Assembly: GCA_963921825.1 (NCBI GenBank)
Contig: OY997588.1
Location: forward strand, 62,454,617 to 62,518,616
Length of the DNA stretch: 64,000 bases
Direction of reading: 5' to 3'
Source: Erodium maritimum
Lineage: Eukaryota; Streptophyta; Magnoliopsida; Geraniales; Geraniaceae
Shown: positions 10,838-23,797 of the stretch, piece by piece
Position numbering within the stretch: the stretch's first letter is position 1
Layout: every line of letters starts with the position of its first letter
Notes under the pieces: model-generated
Seen by the model: the letters and a program-made list of their open reading frames with translations, nothing else
Told to the model about the DNA's origin: nothing
The model's database searches: none
Made by a program: the position numbers and the translations under genes

Positions 10838-12620
10838 TCAGATGCCTCGGGTCGGAGAGAAAACTGGGGTCTCTTTACCCCTAGATGGAAGAGTGAGTAA
10901 CCGATCCCATGAAAACCGCGAGGGGGGCCTTCCATTCATTTTAAAAAACACAGTTTTTTGCATAATTTCCAATGATAACGACCATATGACCATGTCATAC
11001 GATTTACTCATATCAAGTTTCAGAGCCATAAAGCCATTAGAGCCCTTAGTCTTCCATCTAAGGGAGTGGAAGATCTCGAACGAGAAGATAATGTTATCTT
11101 GGATACTTTTGCCTGCTACCAATGACTCTTGGGTAGAAGTGATTATGTCATTGAGAAGAGGTTTGAGTCGATTAGCCAGTTGCTTCGATAATATCCTAAA
11201 GACCACATTATATAAAGTTATAAGGCGTTAATCCGCGACCACCAGAGGACTAGGTTTATTTGGAATGGGGAAAATATTGGTATAATTTAGCCCCTGATCA
11301 AACGTACCCCGTTGAATTGTCTGTTGCACAAATCAAATAATCTCACATTACACCACATGCCAATAAGGCTGGTAAAATATGGGGTTAAGACCATCAGAAC
11401 CTGTTGCTTTATCTAGACCAATTAAGATAACAATGCCCCCAATTTCATCTGTCATGACTGTCTAGATGAAGATGTTATTCAGAGCGTCTGATACAATCCT
11501 CACATGGAAGGAGATAGGGAAATTGTGTAGGTCATGGAGGCTTTTGGTAAAGAGATTGATGAAATAGTCGATCACCAATTCTCTCGTTCCTGTCTCCCAC
11601 GTTACTGATTGGCCAACTGCATCCTGCAGTAAGTAGATCACATTCACCTTACGACGAAAAGAAACTGCTACATGGAAGAATTTTGTTTTTCGGTCACCCA
11701 ATCACGCTTATCTCTTTTTCTCCAAAACGCTTCCTAGACATAGAGAGCCGCCTCATATTGGATTTGGATCACCTCTTGTCGGTAGAACCCTGATTTTTCC
11801 GTCCATTCATTCAATTTCACGATCTTGCGCTGACACCATTTAATATGGTTCAATGTATTATGGAAGCTTGATTTTTCCCAATGTTCAAAGGTAATGCCAA
11901 TCTTTTGAATTGAATCAACAATAGGTTATGACGGATTCGTGTATCATTCAGACTGAATTAGGCAACCACATTCCAGCTCTTGACTCCAACATGATACAAA
12001 CCAAAACTTTTGGTTTCCCATTGTTGTTCTATGAGTTGTAAGTGTGAGGAGAATAGGCCAATAGTCGGACGTTGTCATTCCGTTATTCCTATGCTCCATA
12101 TCTGGAAGAGAGTAGTAAAATTCCCTCAAGTAAGGGGCTCTATCGAGCCAAGACTTCACATGTCGGAGATGATTTCTTCCCCTAAACCAGGTGAAAGGGT
12201 ATTCTTGTAATGGGACGTCACAAAAGTCCAATTCATCAATTACTGTCAGAAAATCTTTCAATAGATTTGTTAGATACAATTGTCCTCCTGTCGATTCTTA
12301 TAGGTGAAGGATACTATTTAAATCCCAAAGCAATACACATTGCTCCTTTGCTGCTTCCCCTAATTCTTAGAGTTTATCCAAACATTGGCGGTGTAGGTCT
12401 GATTGAGGATGTCCATAGAAACCTGTAACCTAAATCAATCGATGCCCCGGGCAGGTAACATGGGTATCGACGAAGTGTGCAAAAGCGGTTGTCACCACTA
12501 CCTCAATGTCGGTTGTTCGAAAGAGAGTGAGGTCCCTTTATTTATCTGTTGTAGGAACACTCGTACCCTTGTGAAGTCTCAGGCTCCATTGCAGAATCAC
12601 CAGTCTTCAATCTAGCAGTG
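10838..12620 (-). pseudogene. LINE ORF2 remnant: endonuclease plus start of reverse transcriptase
   Basis: Minus-strand frames give, in order, a decayed endonuclease (from about 12560: 'DIEVVVTTAFAHF', then 'TGFYGHPQSD'; then FTWFRGR and SWLDRAPYLREFY in 12279-11944, with SDYWPI replacing the usual SDHxPI), the linker motif GDRKTKFFH (11701-11462), and the reverse transcriptase N-terminal part (11206-10838). The last has LSKQLANRLKPLL, STQESLVAGKSIQDNI and ALKLDMSKSYD, where the D of LDMSKSYD is the first catalytic aspartate of L1-type enzymes. Stops and frameshifts lie between the pieces. The rest of the polymerase, including FADD, is missing: the element ends where the copia LTR begins at 10825. 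Confidence 0.85.
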
Positions 12621-13398
12621 GCGTTTCATAGAGGAACACTAGGTAGGGTTTCTGGGTAGAAAGCATGTATTTGAGATGTTGGGAGTGGTATCAGTCTACA
12701 TACCTTGACAATTTTAGACGAGGATGTAGAGGTCTAGGTCGTGGTCATTCCCGAGATAATTGAGTACGGTCTCCCGAGGAGGCGATACAGGTAGAGATGA
12801 TGGTTAAGATATCGGCCGAGAGGAATCCAAGGACCGTGGTGTATGTGGAGATGATGGATGTGCTGGACTAGCAGTGCTATAGGAAGAACGACACCAATGA
12901 CAACGTGGATTTCAGGGTAAATCCCAAGGAAGACTTAGGAGTAAAACCCTAGGTGCATACATAATTTTCCGAGCCGCTCTATATATAATTGTCTCCAAAA
13001 ATATTATCTTAAAAGAGTTTATTAAATAATTCAAAATTAATTTATCGAGTTTTTATTGTAATGGCAGAAAGAGTAAAAAGAAGAAATCCGAATTTGTGTT
13101 AAAAATGAGGTTAAGTCTTTTAAGAGAAAAACTAAAGAAATTCTAAGGTCTCTCTTTAGAAGCCCGCATCGGCCTTAGCTTATCATCGGTCTCACCGCAG
13201 CCTGGCCCCACTGCTAACCACTCTATCATCACCGTTGATCGACCTCGTCAACCTCGTCATCGTCAATAAAGGCTTGACTTCTTGTATATCGGGTATCCCT
13301 ACCGCTACCATCGCCAACATTGTTAGTGGAGACATCCCCATTTTTCTGACATCCTCGCTATTTAGGATAGTGCCCGAGGCACTTCTGGATGACATCAT
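12621..13398. other. Decayed sequence between LINE and copia element
   Basis: Short frames with retroelement-like composition but no motif. A minus-strand frame at 13400-13192 is unbroken over about 65 codons but matches nothing I know. It is cut by the copia LTR. Confidence 0.35.
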
Positions 13399-15086
13399 TG
13401 TTGGGTCTCGAGGTAGGGTTGGAGATGAACCAACTCGCAGTGGAAAATCAATGAAAACCAAGAGACGATTATAACAATGAAACAACTAACAAAGAATGGA
13501 TTCACAAGAGAAAAATTCAGCACTATTTCTTACCAAAACAAGAACACCGGGTAACGAATGATTGGGTTGAGTCTCCAAGACGCATACGTATCCACATGGG
13601 AATCAAAGCCACGTAGTTCTTCTCTTTGAGGACTCAAGAACACAAAAATGGAGGTGGAACACACCCTTGTCCGAAATTGCAATGGAGAAGGAAGAGAAAA
13701 TGCGTTTCCTATTCTTGTCTTGTGTTTGTTATGTTGAAAAAAGATGACTTAAACATAACAAACCCCATATTTGTCCAACTAAAGGCATGGGACAAGTAAG
13801 GTGACAAGTAATGTGTATATAGGACAAAGTATGGCTAGACAAGATGGGGTTAGGTGGTGAATCACCAACACCTTAATCCTTGTCTTGCTTACTCAGTACT
13901 AATTAATCAAGACTTGGTTAATTAGTTCCATGGGCCTTGGTTACATGGGCCTTTCATTGGCCTCTTGGAACATGGCCCGTGGCCATTTCCAATGAGGTCC
14001 CGTGATTCGCTCATCGCTTCCAAGCCTTCCATACCGGAAATGTCCAACATTATCTGACGCGATCAATCCCAAGACTCCAAGCCTTGTCTCGATCCATAAA
14101 GTCCTATTCACTTACGAGCACATGACCCAAAACCCATTTTTGGTCATGTCCCGAGACAACTCCCTTTTTGCCATTCTCCATAAATGTGTCAATGAGTTTC
14201 ATCCTCCGGTGTGACCCTTAGGTTTATGCATGTCAATAGATCAACGTAAAATCGCATTTTACTTGATCCTATTTAAGTGGCAACTAACGAGACTTTAGTA
14301 TTGCCTGATACTGCATAACGAATCGACCCTGTCGATTCTAACCTTTCCGTCGTCCCTTTCATTATCCTTTTATCTCCGATATCCTGATTGAGATAAGGCA
14401 TAGAGCCGTCATCCTTATTGTTCTCAATCATTGTTCCTTGATATGTGAAATGACTAAATATATGATACCTAGTATCATGTGCATGACCATGCTATTCTTT
14501 CAGTCACTCTCGATCAAGCGGCCGAGAATCGATATCTTTCCCAAACCGTAGTATGAGGGATAAATCCCTTAGTCGTCTTTCGTGTCACTCATGCGGTCCA
14601 TCCCCAAGCCAATCTTGGCTGTTATGGAAGCTCTGTTACGGACAACGTTAGGCTCCAGTCTAATTCAGTTGTTTACTGCATAGCGATCACAAAGACTCAT
14701 TGGTCTAAGGATACATGACAAACTACGACAATGAATATGTTCATGACTTGATCTATGGAACATATTCATATCGGGTCGTCCAATATCATGTCCCACACGA
14801 TATCTATGATCAGACTCCGGAATCCCATTCAAATGACCAACAGAACGTAAGCCATAAAGAGTCATCATTCATAATAATCGCTTCTAGTGAAGCATTGTTG
14901 ACTAGGGACCCATCGAGTGTGATCTATCTCGATCTATGGTTCTATTCGCATGGTGGGCATAGATTACAACACACATCGATATATTACTCCAACTCATACG
15001 TAATATAAAGCCGCTTTAATTTTATTGCTAACAATGATATATACATTTGGACATTTAGGATTGAACTACGGGTACTAAGACTAACA
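13399..15086 (-). repeat. Copia 3' LTR, 1688 bp
   Basis: On the plus strand it starts TGTTGGGTCTCGAGG and ends ACTAAGACTAACA, so on the minus strand it has the usual TGTTAG...CCCAACA ends. The inner end abuts the purine tract. Confidence 0.85.
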
Positions 15087-15103
15087 ATCTCCCACTTGCC
15101 CTA
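15087..15103 (-). other. Polypurine tract of the copia element
   Basis: The minus strand reads GGGCAAGTGGGAGAT immediately before the 3' LTR, the expected place for the plus-strand primer of an LTR retrotransposon. Confidence 0.75.
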
Positions 15104-15249
15104 GTTTCAATCTAAACTCCAATATGTCCCCATCGACTTTACATGTCTAACATGTTTAGGCAGCGACTCTGCCATAGTTAAAGGGTTGGCTATGTTATCA
15201 TTTGTTGCAATATAGGTTATTTTCACTTCACCTCAGTTCAGTATTTCTC

Positions 15250-16516
15250 TGATGAGGTGGATACGCCGTAGTACATGTTTGGATTTGTTATACGATCTGG
15301 GCTTTTAGCTTGCGCAATGGCCCTTGTGTTGTCGCAAAATGGATTCACCGGGCTGGATGGGTTTTTAATTACACCCAACCCTGCTGTGAATTTCCATAGC
15401 CACATAGCCTCCTTAGCTGCCTCTGCAGCATCCTTGTACTTGGCCTCTGTCGTAGATTTGGCAATGGTATCCTGCTTTACGCTCTCCCAGCTAAAGATCC
15501 GTCATTCAGCATAAACACATATCCTCACTGAATTCTAAAGTCATCTGGATTGGTCTTGGAAAACTAGCGTTTACTCATCCTTCGACGACTAGTTCATTAT
15601 CATCTTTCCCCCGGGTTAGACTGATGTCTACTGGTACAACATAAGGCTTGAGAGACGTCCAGTCTCGTACATGTCATGGCATATATGACAATCCTGCCCC
15701 TAGGCGCATGAGATTCACATTATCCTTTTCAGGTCATCAGGTGTCTTAGGACACTGAGTCTTACTGAGATGAATGCCATGACTAGTGGGTAAGAGTCCTA
15801 TCTTTGAATCGAGCATTGAGAACCTACTCAATGTCATGTTCACATAGGTTCCCTGACTTAAATCCAAGACCCTCTTGGAGCGATCTCTACATATCTTAAT
15901 CCCTAAGATATAAGAAGCATCGCCTAAGTCCTTTATTGAAAAACACTTCCTCAACCAAGCTTTAGTCTCGTGCAAGGTTGGGATGTCATTTTCAATGAGA
16001 ACCAGAAAGGTAATCTTGCTCCCACTAGCCTTCTTATAAATGCAAGATTCATCCTCGTTCTTGATTAAGCCAAATCCAATTACAACTTCATCAAAATGAA
16101 GGATCCAACTCCGAGAAGTTCGTTTCAATCCATAAATGGATTTCAACAACTTATAAATCTTTCCCTTATTCTTCGGATCGTCAAAACCTTTGGGCCGAGA
16201 CATACAAACGTACTCACTCAAATTTCCATTTAGGAAAGCGGTTTTGACATCCACTTGCCATATCTCGTAATTATGATACGCACTAATGTCAAGAAGAATT
16301 TGGATCGACTTTGACCATAGCCACTAGGGAGAAGGTTTCCTCATAGTCAATCCATTGGATCTGCTTATAACCTTTTGCCACCAGTCGAGCTTTGTAGGTC
16401 AGAGGGTTGCCGTCCATGTCCATCTTCACCTTGAAGATCCATTTACATCCGATGGTCCTCACACCATTGATGGGTTCAACCAGTTCCCAGACTCGGTTGT
16501 CCGACATGGATTGCAT
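15250..16516 (-). pseudogene. Copia reverse transcriptase and RNase H remains
   Basis: Frame 16516-16289 has 'NRVWELVE', 'IGCKWIFKVK' and 'YKARLVAKGYKQ', the start of the copia polymerase domain. Frame 16254-15715 has MDVKTAFLNGNLSEYV (first catalytic Asp in MDVKTAFL), YKLLKSIYGLKR and LGIKICRD. The YVDD block is replaced by 'LIENDIPT', a loss of catalytic residues. RNase H remains (15450-15270) show 'STTEAKYKDAAEAAKEAMWL' and 'CDNTRAIAQAKSP'. A short deletion, stops and frameshifts separate the pieces. Confidence 0.9.
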
Positions 16517-16910
16517 TTACTTCCTCATGGCTCCCAGCCATAACTCGGAGTCGGGCCCATCCACAACTTCTTGAAAGGTGGCTGGATCATCGTGATCCAC
16601 CATGACTTCATTGTCACCTCCGGATACCATATCTTAGAGGTGGACGGCTGATCCTATCAGATCGCCTTGGACCTTCCGGAATTGTAACAGGAATTGGTTC
16701 TTACTCTACGACAATCTCTGGCCCCTTTCTACTGGGTTGTCGATTGGTTTGGACGGATCTGTACCATCCTTAATTTCTTCGAGATGCACAGTCCTCCCAA
16801 TGACGTCTTTGGAAACAAAACTCCTTTTTCCATATAGACCCCACCCCAAGCGACGAACACCATGTTCTCACTGGGTTTGTAGATGTAGTATCACCTTGTG
16901 CTTTGGGATA

Positions 16911-17826
16911 CTACACAAAGGTGCATATCTCAGATCTTGGTTCGTGCTTAGGCAAAACCAAATGTTTCACATAAGGCTCGCAACCACAAATCTTTAGGAA
17001 GGACAAAGCGGGCATCTTCCCATGCCATTTCCAAAATGGTGTCCCTTCCACAGCCTTCGTCAGAGCCCGATTCACTATGAATGCGGTCGTCTCTAGAGCA
17101 TAATCCCAGAAAGAGATTGAGAGATCAGTCCAACTGGTCATGGATCAGACCATATCCAATAAAGTTCGATTTCTCCGCTCGGACACAACATTCAACTACG
17201 GTGTTCCGGGAGGAGTCCAATCTGAAAAGATCCCGCTCTCCACCGGATGATCTAAAAAACTCTGTGGTTAAGTATTTTCCACCTCGATCCAATCAAAGTG
17301 TCTTAATACTTTTCCCGAGCTGGTTTTCTACTTCAGTCTTGAACTCTTTGAATTTATCAAAAGCTTCAGACTTATGTCTTATTGAACAGACATAACCATA
17401 TCTACTATAATCGTTAGTAAATGTGATGAAGTAGCTAAAACCCCTCTTGGCCAGCGAACCTATTGGTCCACACACATCCGAGTGTATCAGTCCCAATAAT
17501 TCACCCGCCCTTTCACCGCGACCGATAAAGGGCGCTTTATTCATTTTGCCCATCAAACAAGCTTTGCACCTATCGATCGAATGGAATTCGAATGAACCTG
17601 AAAGCCCACACTTCTGAAGTACTGATAGGCGCTTCTTGTTTATGCGGCCCAAATGACAGTTCCATAACAGAGTTAGGTTTAAATCATTTGATTTATACCA
17701 CTTGGTATTAACATAATATATAGAACTTGAGGCATTGTTATCCATATCTAATATGTACAATCCTCCAACCAAGTTAGTACTAGCATAAAACATATCATTG
17801 CAAGACAAGGACACTTGGCAAAGCAA
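16911..17826 (-). pseudogene. Copia integrase remains
   Basis: Frame 17826-17293 carries the GAG-pre-integrase region with LLWNCHLGRINKKRL and CKACLMGKMNKAPF, matching the HHCC zinc module (WHxxLGH replaced by WNCHLGR). The core starts with LIHSDVCGPIGSLAKRG and FSYFITFTNDYSRYG (first catalytic Asp in HSDVCG, second in TNDYSRY). Frame 17141-16911 continues with 'ETTAFIVNRALTKAVEGTP' near the core's end. The frames are interrupted between 17293 and 17141. Confidence 0.9.
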
Positions 17827-18010
17827 GACTCATGGATCCTACAACAGTTGCCACAACTCTGAGGTCCAATTTTTCATGTGATTTTCCAATTTTTTTAATG
17901 CTCGGTTTATCGAAACCGTTCAAAAATGAAACTTTTGAACATTTGATCTTCGAGTTCGTCATGACGGTTCCAAACTCGTCATAACTCACAAAACGGTTTA
18001 CCCTTGGCAT
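17795..18010 (-). pseudogene. Remains of copia protease region
   Basis: The frame contains 'KLDLRVVATVVGSMSLALPS', resembling the segment after the protease active site in plant copia polyproteins (DLRVGNGxxVxxxAVG type). The DTG/DSG active site itself is not visible, and about 25 residues appear deleted before 'CNDMFYAS'. Confidence 0.55.
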
Positions 18011-18276
18011 ATCAACAATCCAATGGTCATTCTTGGCCTAGCTCCATCCAACGGAGCACCGTATGGTCTCGGTTTTGGCTCCCCGAGAGTCCCGCTCCCG
18101 AGACCTGAAAAATCGAACTTTTCAAAATTTCCAGATTTGAAATAATTTTCAAAAATTCATTTTACATGCATTAAATACATAAACAAGAATTTAAAACATG
18201 TTATCAAACAATTTGGCAAATTAACATGTCAAAACCGAAACTTTCAACACCGTCTTGTGAATCCCGAAGATAGCAC

Positions 18277-18289
18277 GGCTATGATACCA
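18277..18289 (-). other. Primer binding site, initiator-Met tRNA type
   Basis: The minus strand reads TGGTATCATAGCC one base after the 5' LTR end, one mismatch from the common TGGTATCAGAGCC that pairs with the 3' end of tRNA-iMet. This fixes the element's orientation. Confidence 0.85.
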
Positions 18290-18290
18290 C

Positions 18291-18867
18291 TGTTGGGTCT
18301 CGAGGTAGGGTTTGAGATGAACCAACTCGTAGCGGAAAATCAATGAAAACCAAGAGATGATTATAACCATGAAAAAACTAACAAAGAATGGATTCACAAG
18401 AGAAAAATTCAGCACTATTTCTTACAAAAACAAGAACACCGGGTAACGAATGATTGGCTTGAGTCTCCAAGACGCCTACGTATCCACATGGGAATCAAAG
18501 CCACGTAGTTCTTCTCTTTGAGGACTCAAGAACACAAAAATGGAGGTGGAACACACCCTTGGCCGAAATTGACATGGAGGAGGGAGAGAAAATGTGTTTC
18601 CTATTCTTGTCTTGTGTTTGTTATGTTGAAAAAAGATGACTTAAACATAACAAACTCCATACTTGTCCAACTAAAGACATGGGACAAGTAAGATGAAAAG
18701 TAAGGTGTAAATAGGGCAAAGTATGGCTTGACAAGATGGGGTTAGGTGGTGAATCACCAACACCTTAATCATTGTCTTGCTTACTTAGTACTAATTAATC
18801 AAGACTTGATTAATTAGTTCAATGGGCCTCAGTTACATGGGCCTTTCATGGGCCTCTTGGAACATGG
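18291..18867 (-). repeat. Copia 5' LTR, truncated to 577 bp
   Basis: It matches 13399-13975 with scattered substitutions and then stops at 'ggaacatgg', where LINE sequence begins. About 1.1 kb of the LTR, including its outer end, is missing. Confidence 0.88.
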
Positions 18868-19990
18868 ATCCGCATCGAAGACTACAACGCTACACTGGCT
18901 TAGGCCGACACACGGGTGGAGGGGTTGAGTGCTTACCCTCATGAACTCATCACTTCATTTCATGAGGTCTTGGAGGATATTGGGGTTTTGGACGTTCCTC
19001 TAGAGTTTCATAAATTCACATGGTAAGAGAGGTCATGTCCTCCTAACACTTGCCCCGACGTACTGAATAACCCGGAACATGAAGTACTACTTCAAATCCA
19101 ACAAGAAACAAGAACCAGAATGCGGTCTGCTCGAACAAAACTACAAAGTCGGACGACCCAAATTAGGGAGGTCCTACATGATTGGGACGAGATATGTATC
19201 GGGCCATATTACAGAATATTTAATGATGTCACCTTGAAATTGTTAGTCTGAACGGACTTACGGATATGGCAGGTTGAATCGTCGGAAGCCTTTCAGACTA
19301 AATACAAAGTAGCCCTAATCTAGAACAAAGCCTTTTGGAAACAATCCAGACATCATTGAATCATATAGGGGTACCGTAATACCAAACTCTTCCACACGAT
19401 GACCTCTTTCTATCGTCACATCAACCATGTCTACTCCGTATAGAATGATCAGGGCTAAGCCGTTACATGGAAAATAGGTATGGATGATTTGCTATTGAAT
19501 TATTTCCAAAAGCCTTTCACCACTTCCAATTCATGTCCATAACATTTTAATCTCATAATCAAGTCAAAGATTATAGGGCCCCAGAATCGGGCATGGACAG
19601 AGGAGATATCTAGGGAGGAGGTTACCTAGATGGGACCAGATAAAGCCTCAAGACCAAATAGACTTAATTCAAAGTTCTACCAATATTATTGGCCTACACA
19701 AGCACCAACCGTCACATCCTTCATCCAACATATTCTAGCAGGAGGATCACTAGCGTAGGGGTAAATGTAATTACATTGGTCCTCATTCCTAAGATACGTG
19801 GCCCGAAGCTGGTCACGGGCCTCTGACCGATTTCATTGTGTAATGTAGTATTTCATATCCTATCTAAGGTCATCACCAACCAGATCAAATACCTATTGTC
19901 GTTCATTATCTCTCCAACCCAAGGATATTTTGTCCCGGGTAGGTATATCCATGACAACATGGTACCTACAGTTGCATCTAGGAGAGAACT
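18868..19990 (+). pseudogene. LINE ORF2 remnant, plus strand
   Basis: The plus strand shows the end of the endonuclease ('LEDIGVLDVPLEFHKFTW' near 18970-19020), the linker (GYRNTKLFHTMTSFYRH near 19370-19420) and the polymerase start ('NQIKYLLSFIISPTQGYFVP' near 19880-19940, then 'GRYIHDNM'). The frame is interrupted many times. The polymerase ends before its catalytic motif; a different LINE ORF1 follows, which is the reverse of natural ORF order and shows that two insertions were joined. Confidence 0.75.
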
Positions 19991-20029
19991 CTTCCGGCAT
20001 CGTTGTGCTTGAAACCAAAGAGGGGAAGT

Positions 20030-21690
20030 TAGGTCAAGGGCGTAACCTTAAATCCCCCACCTATCAATTCTACGCCACCTCCAACCATCCACCTTTTGGA
20101 CGGTCTTGAGTCTGGGTGGAAAATGGTGTGGCCGTCACTGTATGGTCCGATCGTGATTGCCCCTTCCCTTACCAATGTTGCATCGGCCAAGGACAGAACG
20201 GGATCCTTCCCACCATTAGAGCATGGATCGTTGGGACCTCCACCAACTGACCTCTCCAACCTCAATCCCTGATGTACGACAACCTCCACCTCTATTATTG
20301 TTGTCGATGGTCGTTCTCCAGGAGAGATTCTTGCCCTGCTCCCTTACGGAGGAGGAAGACATGGAGGTGGTGGTTCCTTTCACCCCGGTGGATCCAACCC
20401 TCCTAGATCGATAGAGGTTCAGTATGATCGGGAAGCTTCTAAAATCACGACACCCTCGGAAGGACTTCATGTTGCACATCATCACCAATGCATGAGACCG
20501 ATCAACATTGGGTCTGGTCATCAAGGACGTCGAGCCTATGGTATTTGCATTTTATTTTGAGAACCAAGAGGCTCGGGACTAGGTCTGAAGCAACGAAACT
20601 TGGTGCTTCGATGGTCGACCGCTTCTGCTAGGTGACGTTGACCCACTAGCTTGGGATCTTCCCTCATTGGATCGTTTGCAATTATGGGTCCACGCTATGG
20701 GTTTACGACCCTTGGTTCGGACGAAAGCGAGGGGACAAACGATCGGGCAGCATTAGGAAAATGTGTGGATGTCCCGTGCGATAAATGGGGAGTCTGGTGG
20801 GGAGGGGCGATCAAGGTACGATACTGGCATGCATTGGATCGTCCCCTACCATATCATTACCACTGAGGCTATATGAGTTTCAGGAGCTAACCCGAGTGTC
20901 TCTGACCTACACCAAGCTGCCTAACTTCTGCTTCAACTCTGCTAGGATTGGACATGGAGTGCATGAGTGCGACAATGAGATGTCGGGCATCCATTGGTTT
21001 GATATGTCTTTCCTAGAATTCAAAACAGCTAAACCAGGGAAGAGCTATGCTACCGACTGGGATTTTAGCCCGAAACCGTCCATCCCACTGGGTTTTACAG
21101 CTTTAACCCCAGTCAATGTACCTAAGGACCCCTTATCTTGAGGAAGGAGCCCAATTGTAACCCCAAACATTGTACCTAACATTAGAGATGCAGTGGATAG
21201 GCTTGGAGATCCAAACTGGAGAACGTGGGAGATCGGTCAGTCTTCGCATGGATCGACCACTACTCTAAGAGACATCCCAGTTAGGCCAATGGGGAAAAAG
21301 AGAAGTTCGGCTTGGGAACCACGAGAAGATCAAGCGAGGGATGGGAAGCAGCCTTGCCAGGCGGAATGAGTGAGATCCTAGGTTATAAGGACCGTACCTG
21401 AGAGGGGTTCTTAATACAAGCCTATCCTCTCTTAATATTGTTGGGTTCAAGTTCGATCACTCTCCTCATGGCGAAATGAGTCCTCGTCATAGGATCAAGC
21501 AGGGTTTAGGCACTATCTTAAGCGGATCTCGACGATATTGTTTTTCTATTATCTTTCCTTTTTTTGAAAGCTGGTTTGTGTCACCAACCCTTTTGTCATA
21601 AAGTTTATGGAAAAGAACCCTTCGAGGACCTTATCCTTGTACTGACTCTTTATTTTGATTAATAATATATTTTCACCTTTCGCTAAAAAA
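20030..21690 (+). pseudogene. LINE ORF1-type element, plus strand, knuckle damaged
   Basis: In order: the acidic motif CSLTEEEDMEVVVPF (20340-20390), DUF4283 pieces ('LVIKDVEPMVFAFYFENQEA' near 20520-20570, 'WCFDGRPLL' near 20612), 'CVDVPCDKWG' (20770-20800), and the zinc knuckle CFNSARIGHGVHEC near 20930, where the second cysteine is serine. A 3' region ends in 'ttgattaataatatatttt' and 'gctaaaaaaataaa' near 21690. The same motif order occurs in the elements at 24352-26475 and 57569-59822. No ORF2 follows. The left edge is not clear. Confidence 0.75.
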
Positions 21691-22840
21691 ATAAAGCTTT
21701 TTTTAATTGTTATTATTAGCAAATAAAGGCTCTATCATAAAATATAAGACCTTTGTTTTCAAAAAGAAAACAAATGCCAAGGGGTGAACCCCTCGATTAC
21801 AACCAAGAGCATGTCATAAAGACACCTCAAAACAACAGGAAACCGACCCAATCAAATGGTTAAACCAAATCTACTACCTAAATATTACAAACATGAGGTA
21901 AAGTGATGAAGAACAAGTCTTAAACCAGTACAAAAAAGTAACGAGGTCTTGAACTTGGATGTCGCAACCATGAAGATCAGAAGAGTGAAAAATTAAAGGT
22001 GTTAAAACCAGTATTTACCAACCTTGAAGCCCAACCAGGCTCGAAAAAACAAAACCTAAATCTCACCCTAAGGAGAAAACCCAAAAGTAGTAAGTGCGAC
22101 CGCACCACCCGAACTGCTTCCAAACTAATATCAGTGAGGACTTGACCCTCAACTCCTAGGCCAACTAATCAAGAAACGAGTTCACACAAGACTAACCAAA
22201 CCACTACGACAGTCAACATACACCGGGTGTCCTCAACCACCACCGACCGGGGAAATAAAGGAGCAATCAGTAAGAAGGGGGAAGAAGCTTAACAGATAAA
22301 CCACCGGACCGATCCACGGAGACACCGATGCACGTATCTCAGCACACCTTCAGGCCAACACCAACATGTAGACACAAGAGGAGTAAGACCTGATCTCGAC
22401 GCCGGAAAGACAAAAAGGAGGCCTTACCACTCCATGCATAGGTGACTCACGACGAAGAATGGGGTAAAGAGACCGAAACCACTAGATCTCAAAAGAGGCA
22501 ACCACCACACATTACTGAACTATTGCAAAATAGCCCACCGGGTCTAACACTTACTCTGATCCTTGATGGAGATTTTGATCTTGTTCCTCTATGATCTCGA
22601 CCGATAGAGAGAGAAAAAGAAAACAAGGCCAAAACATTTGAAGCCCCATTGTAGGAGGGAGAATCGATCGGAAAAAAGAAGCCAAGGAGATGTTAGATCT
22701 GAGAGTTAGTAGGCCAGAAAAAGGGAGGAAGAAAAGGAAAAGGAAAGGAAGCCTCTGACAGCTCTCTAACTATAAGAGGATACTAGCGAAGCCGTCAGTG
22801 GCGTCGACAATAAGAGAGACAGGTTAAGTTTTAGGTGAGT
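21691..22840 (-). mobile_element. Non-coding retroposon of the 'TGTTGGCC' family, minus strand
   Basis: It begins with a T-rich tail ('ttattattagcaaataaagg') and carries the family's repeated block ('accaaccttgaagc', 'gcaaccatgaag' after 'ggtcttgaac'). It also has the GC-rich 'aggccaacacc' box near 22350. Relatives lie at 31541-33515, 39660-41790, 51400-52410 and 61362-62590. No long frame is present, so it probably depends on LINE proteins from elsewhere. Confidence 0.55.
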
Positions 22841-23790
22841 TTATAGAGAGGACACATGGTTTAGGGAGAGAAAATATAATATATCCCATCCATTCCACTA
22901 AACAAGTTTAGTACACAGTGTGGAGGATTTTTGTTGGTTAGGGTGGTGCGGCTGGTGAAGAGGTCTTGTATTGGAAATTGGTCTTTGCTTCGATTATCGG
23001 CGGGCATAAGGTTAGAGGTTCCGAGGTTGTAATTAAGACTGTTCAATCCTCACGCTTTGTCTTAAATCGGAGGAGGTCCTGATGGTTCTGTCTCAAGAAT
23101 CAAGATCATTCTTTTAATGGTTACTGACTTCGTAGCTTGTAGGAAGTCAGTTGTTGCTAAAGGGGCTTCACAGTTTTACAAGACAGGTGGAGAGGTGCAC
23201 TCGAGCTTTAGTTGTTTTTGTGTTTGTTTTGTCTTCGTTTGGTGTGTTGTGTTCCTTTTGATCTATTATTTTCGTAAGAGTCTTTTTCTTTTGAGTTTCC
23301 GTGTAAACTCCTTTTGTAATCGTTTATTGAGGTCGTTTTTAATCCATGTACTCTTCTTTCTTAGAAAGTGTAATTTTTAATAAAAAAATCTAACCTATAA
23401 AAAAGAAGTTTAGTGCATTGTGAAGATCAGTTGTTATTGATTTCTCTTTTCTCCAATGATTCGGTTTCTTGTTATTTCCTACGGGTTTATGCCTTATGAT
23501 GTTCAGAGTCCATCATTATAATGGTTCGGTTGAGTTGAGTATCCAAGTAAGTTTTGAAGAAACCACAGTATAGTTAAAGTTGGACAATATATATCTGAAT
23601 ACATTTAATAGTTTTGGTACCGTTACATGACATGTCCTCTTCAACTAGACTGGTGATAGTTCATCTCATATGTGATGTAATTTGTAAAGCAAGATCTTTT
23701 CCCTAACAAAAGATTTGATCACAGAAACTATGGAATTGGACAGAAGACAAAGAAGGATTGTACATAAAATGTGAATAGCCTTAAAACAAG
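22841..23790. other. No recognised gene
   Basis: The plus-strand frame at 23117-23380 is T-rich and hydrophobic only because of base composition. 'aaagtgtaatttttaataaaaaaa' at 23366-23389 resembles the 3' end of a plus-strand LINE. The last 300 bases are probably the 3' flank of the small gene at 23798. Confidence 0.4.
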
Positions 23791-23797
23791 CTTGGTT

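Larger units (their letters stand above)
13399..18867 (-). mobile_element. Degenerate Ty1/copia retrotransposon, gag lost, one LTR truncated
   Basis: The element reads on the minus strand. Its 3' LTR is 13399-15086 and its 5' LTR starts at 18291. The two can be aligned for 577 bp up to 18867, where the 5' LTR breaks off into LINE sequence. A tRNA-iMet-type primer site and a purine tract flank the internal region. Protease, integrase, reverse transcriptase and RNase H pieces follow in copia order. Only about 280 bases separate the primer site from the protease remains, so gag is deleted. All frames are broken, so the element cannot act on its own. Confidence 0.92.
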
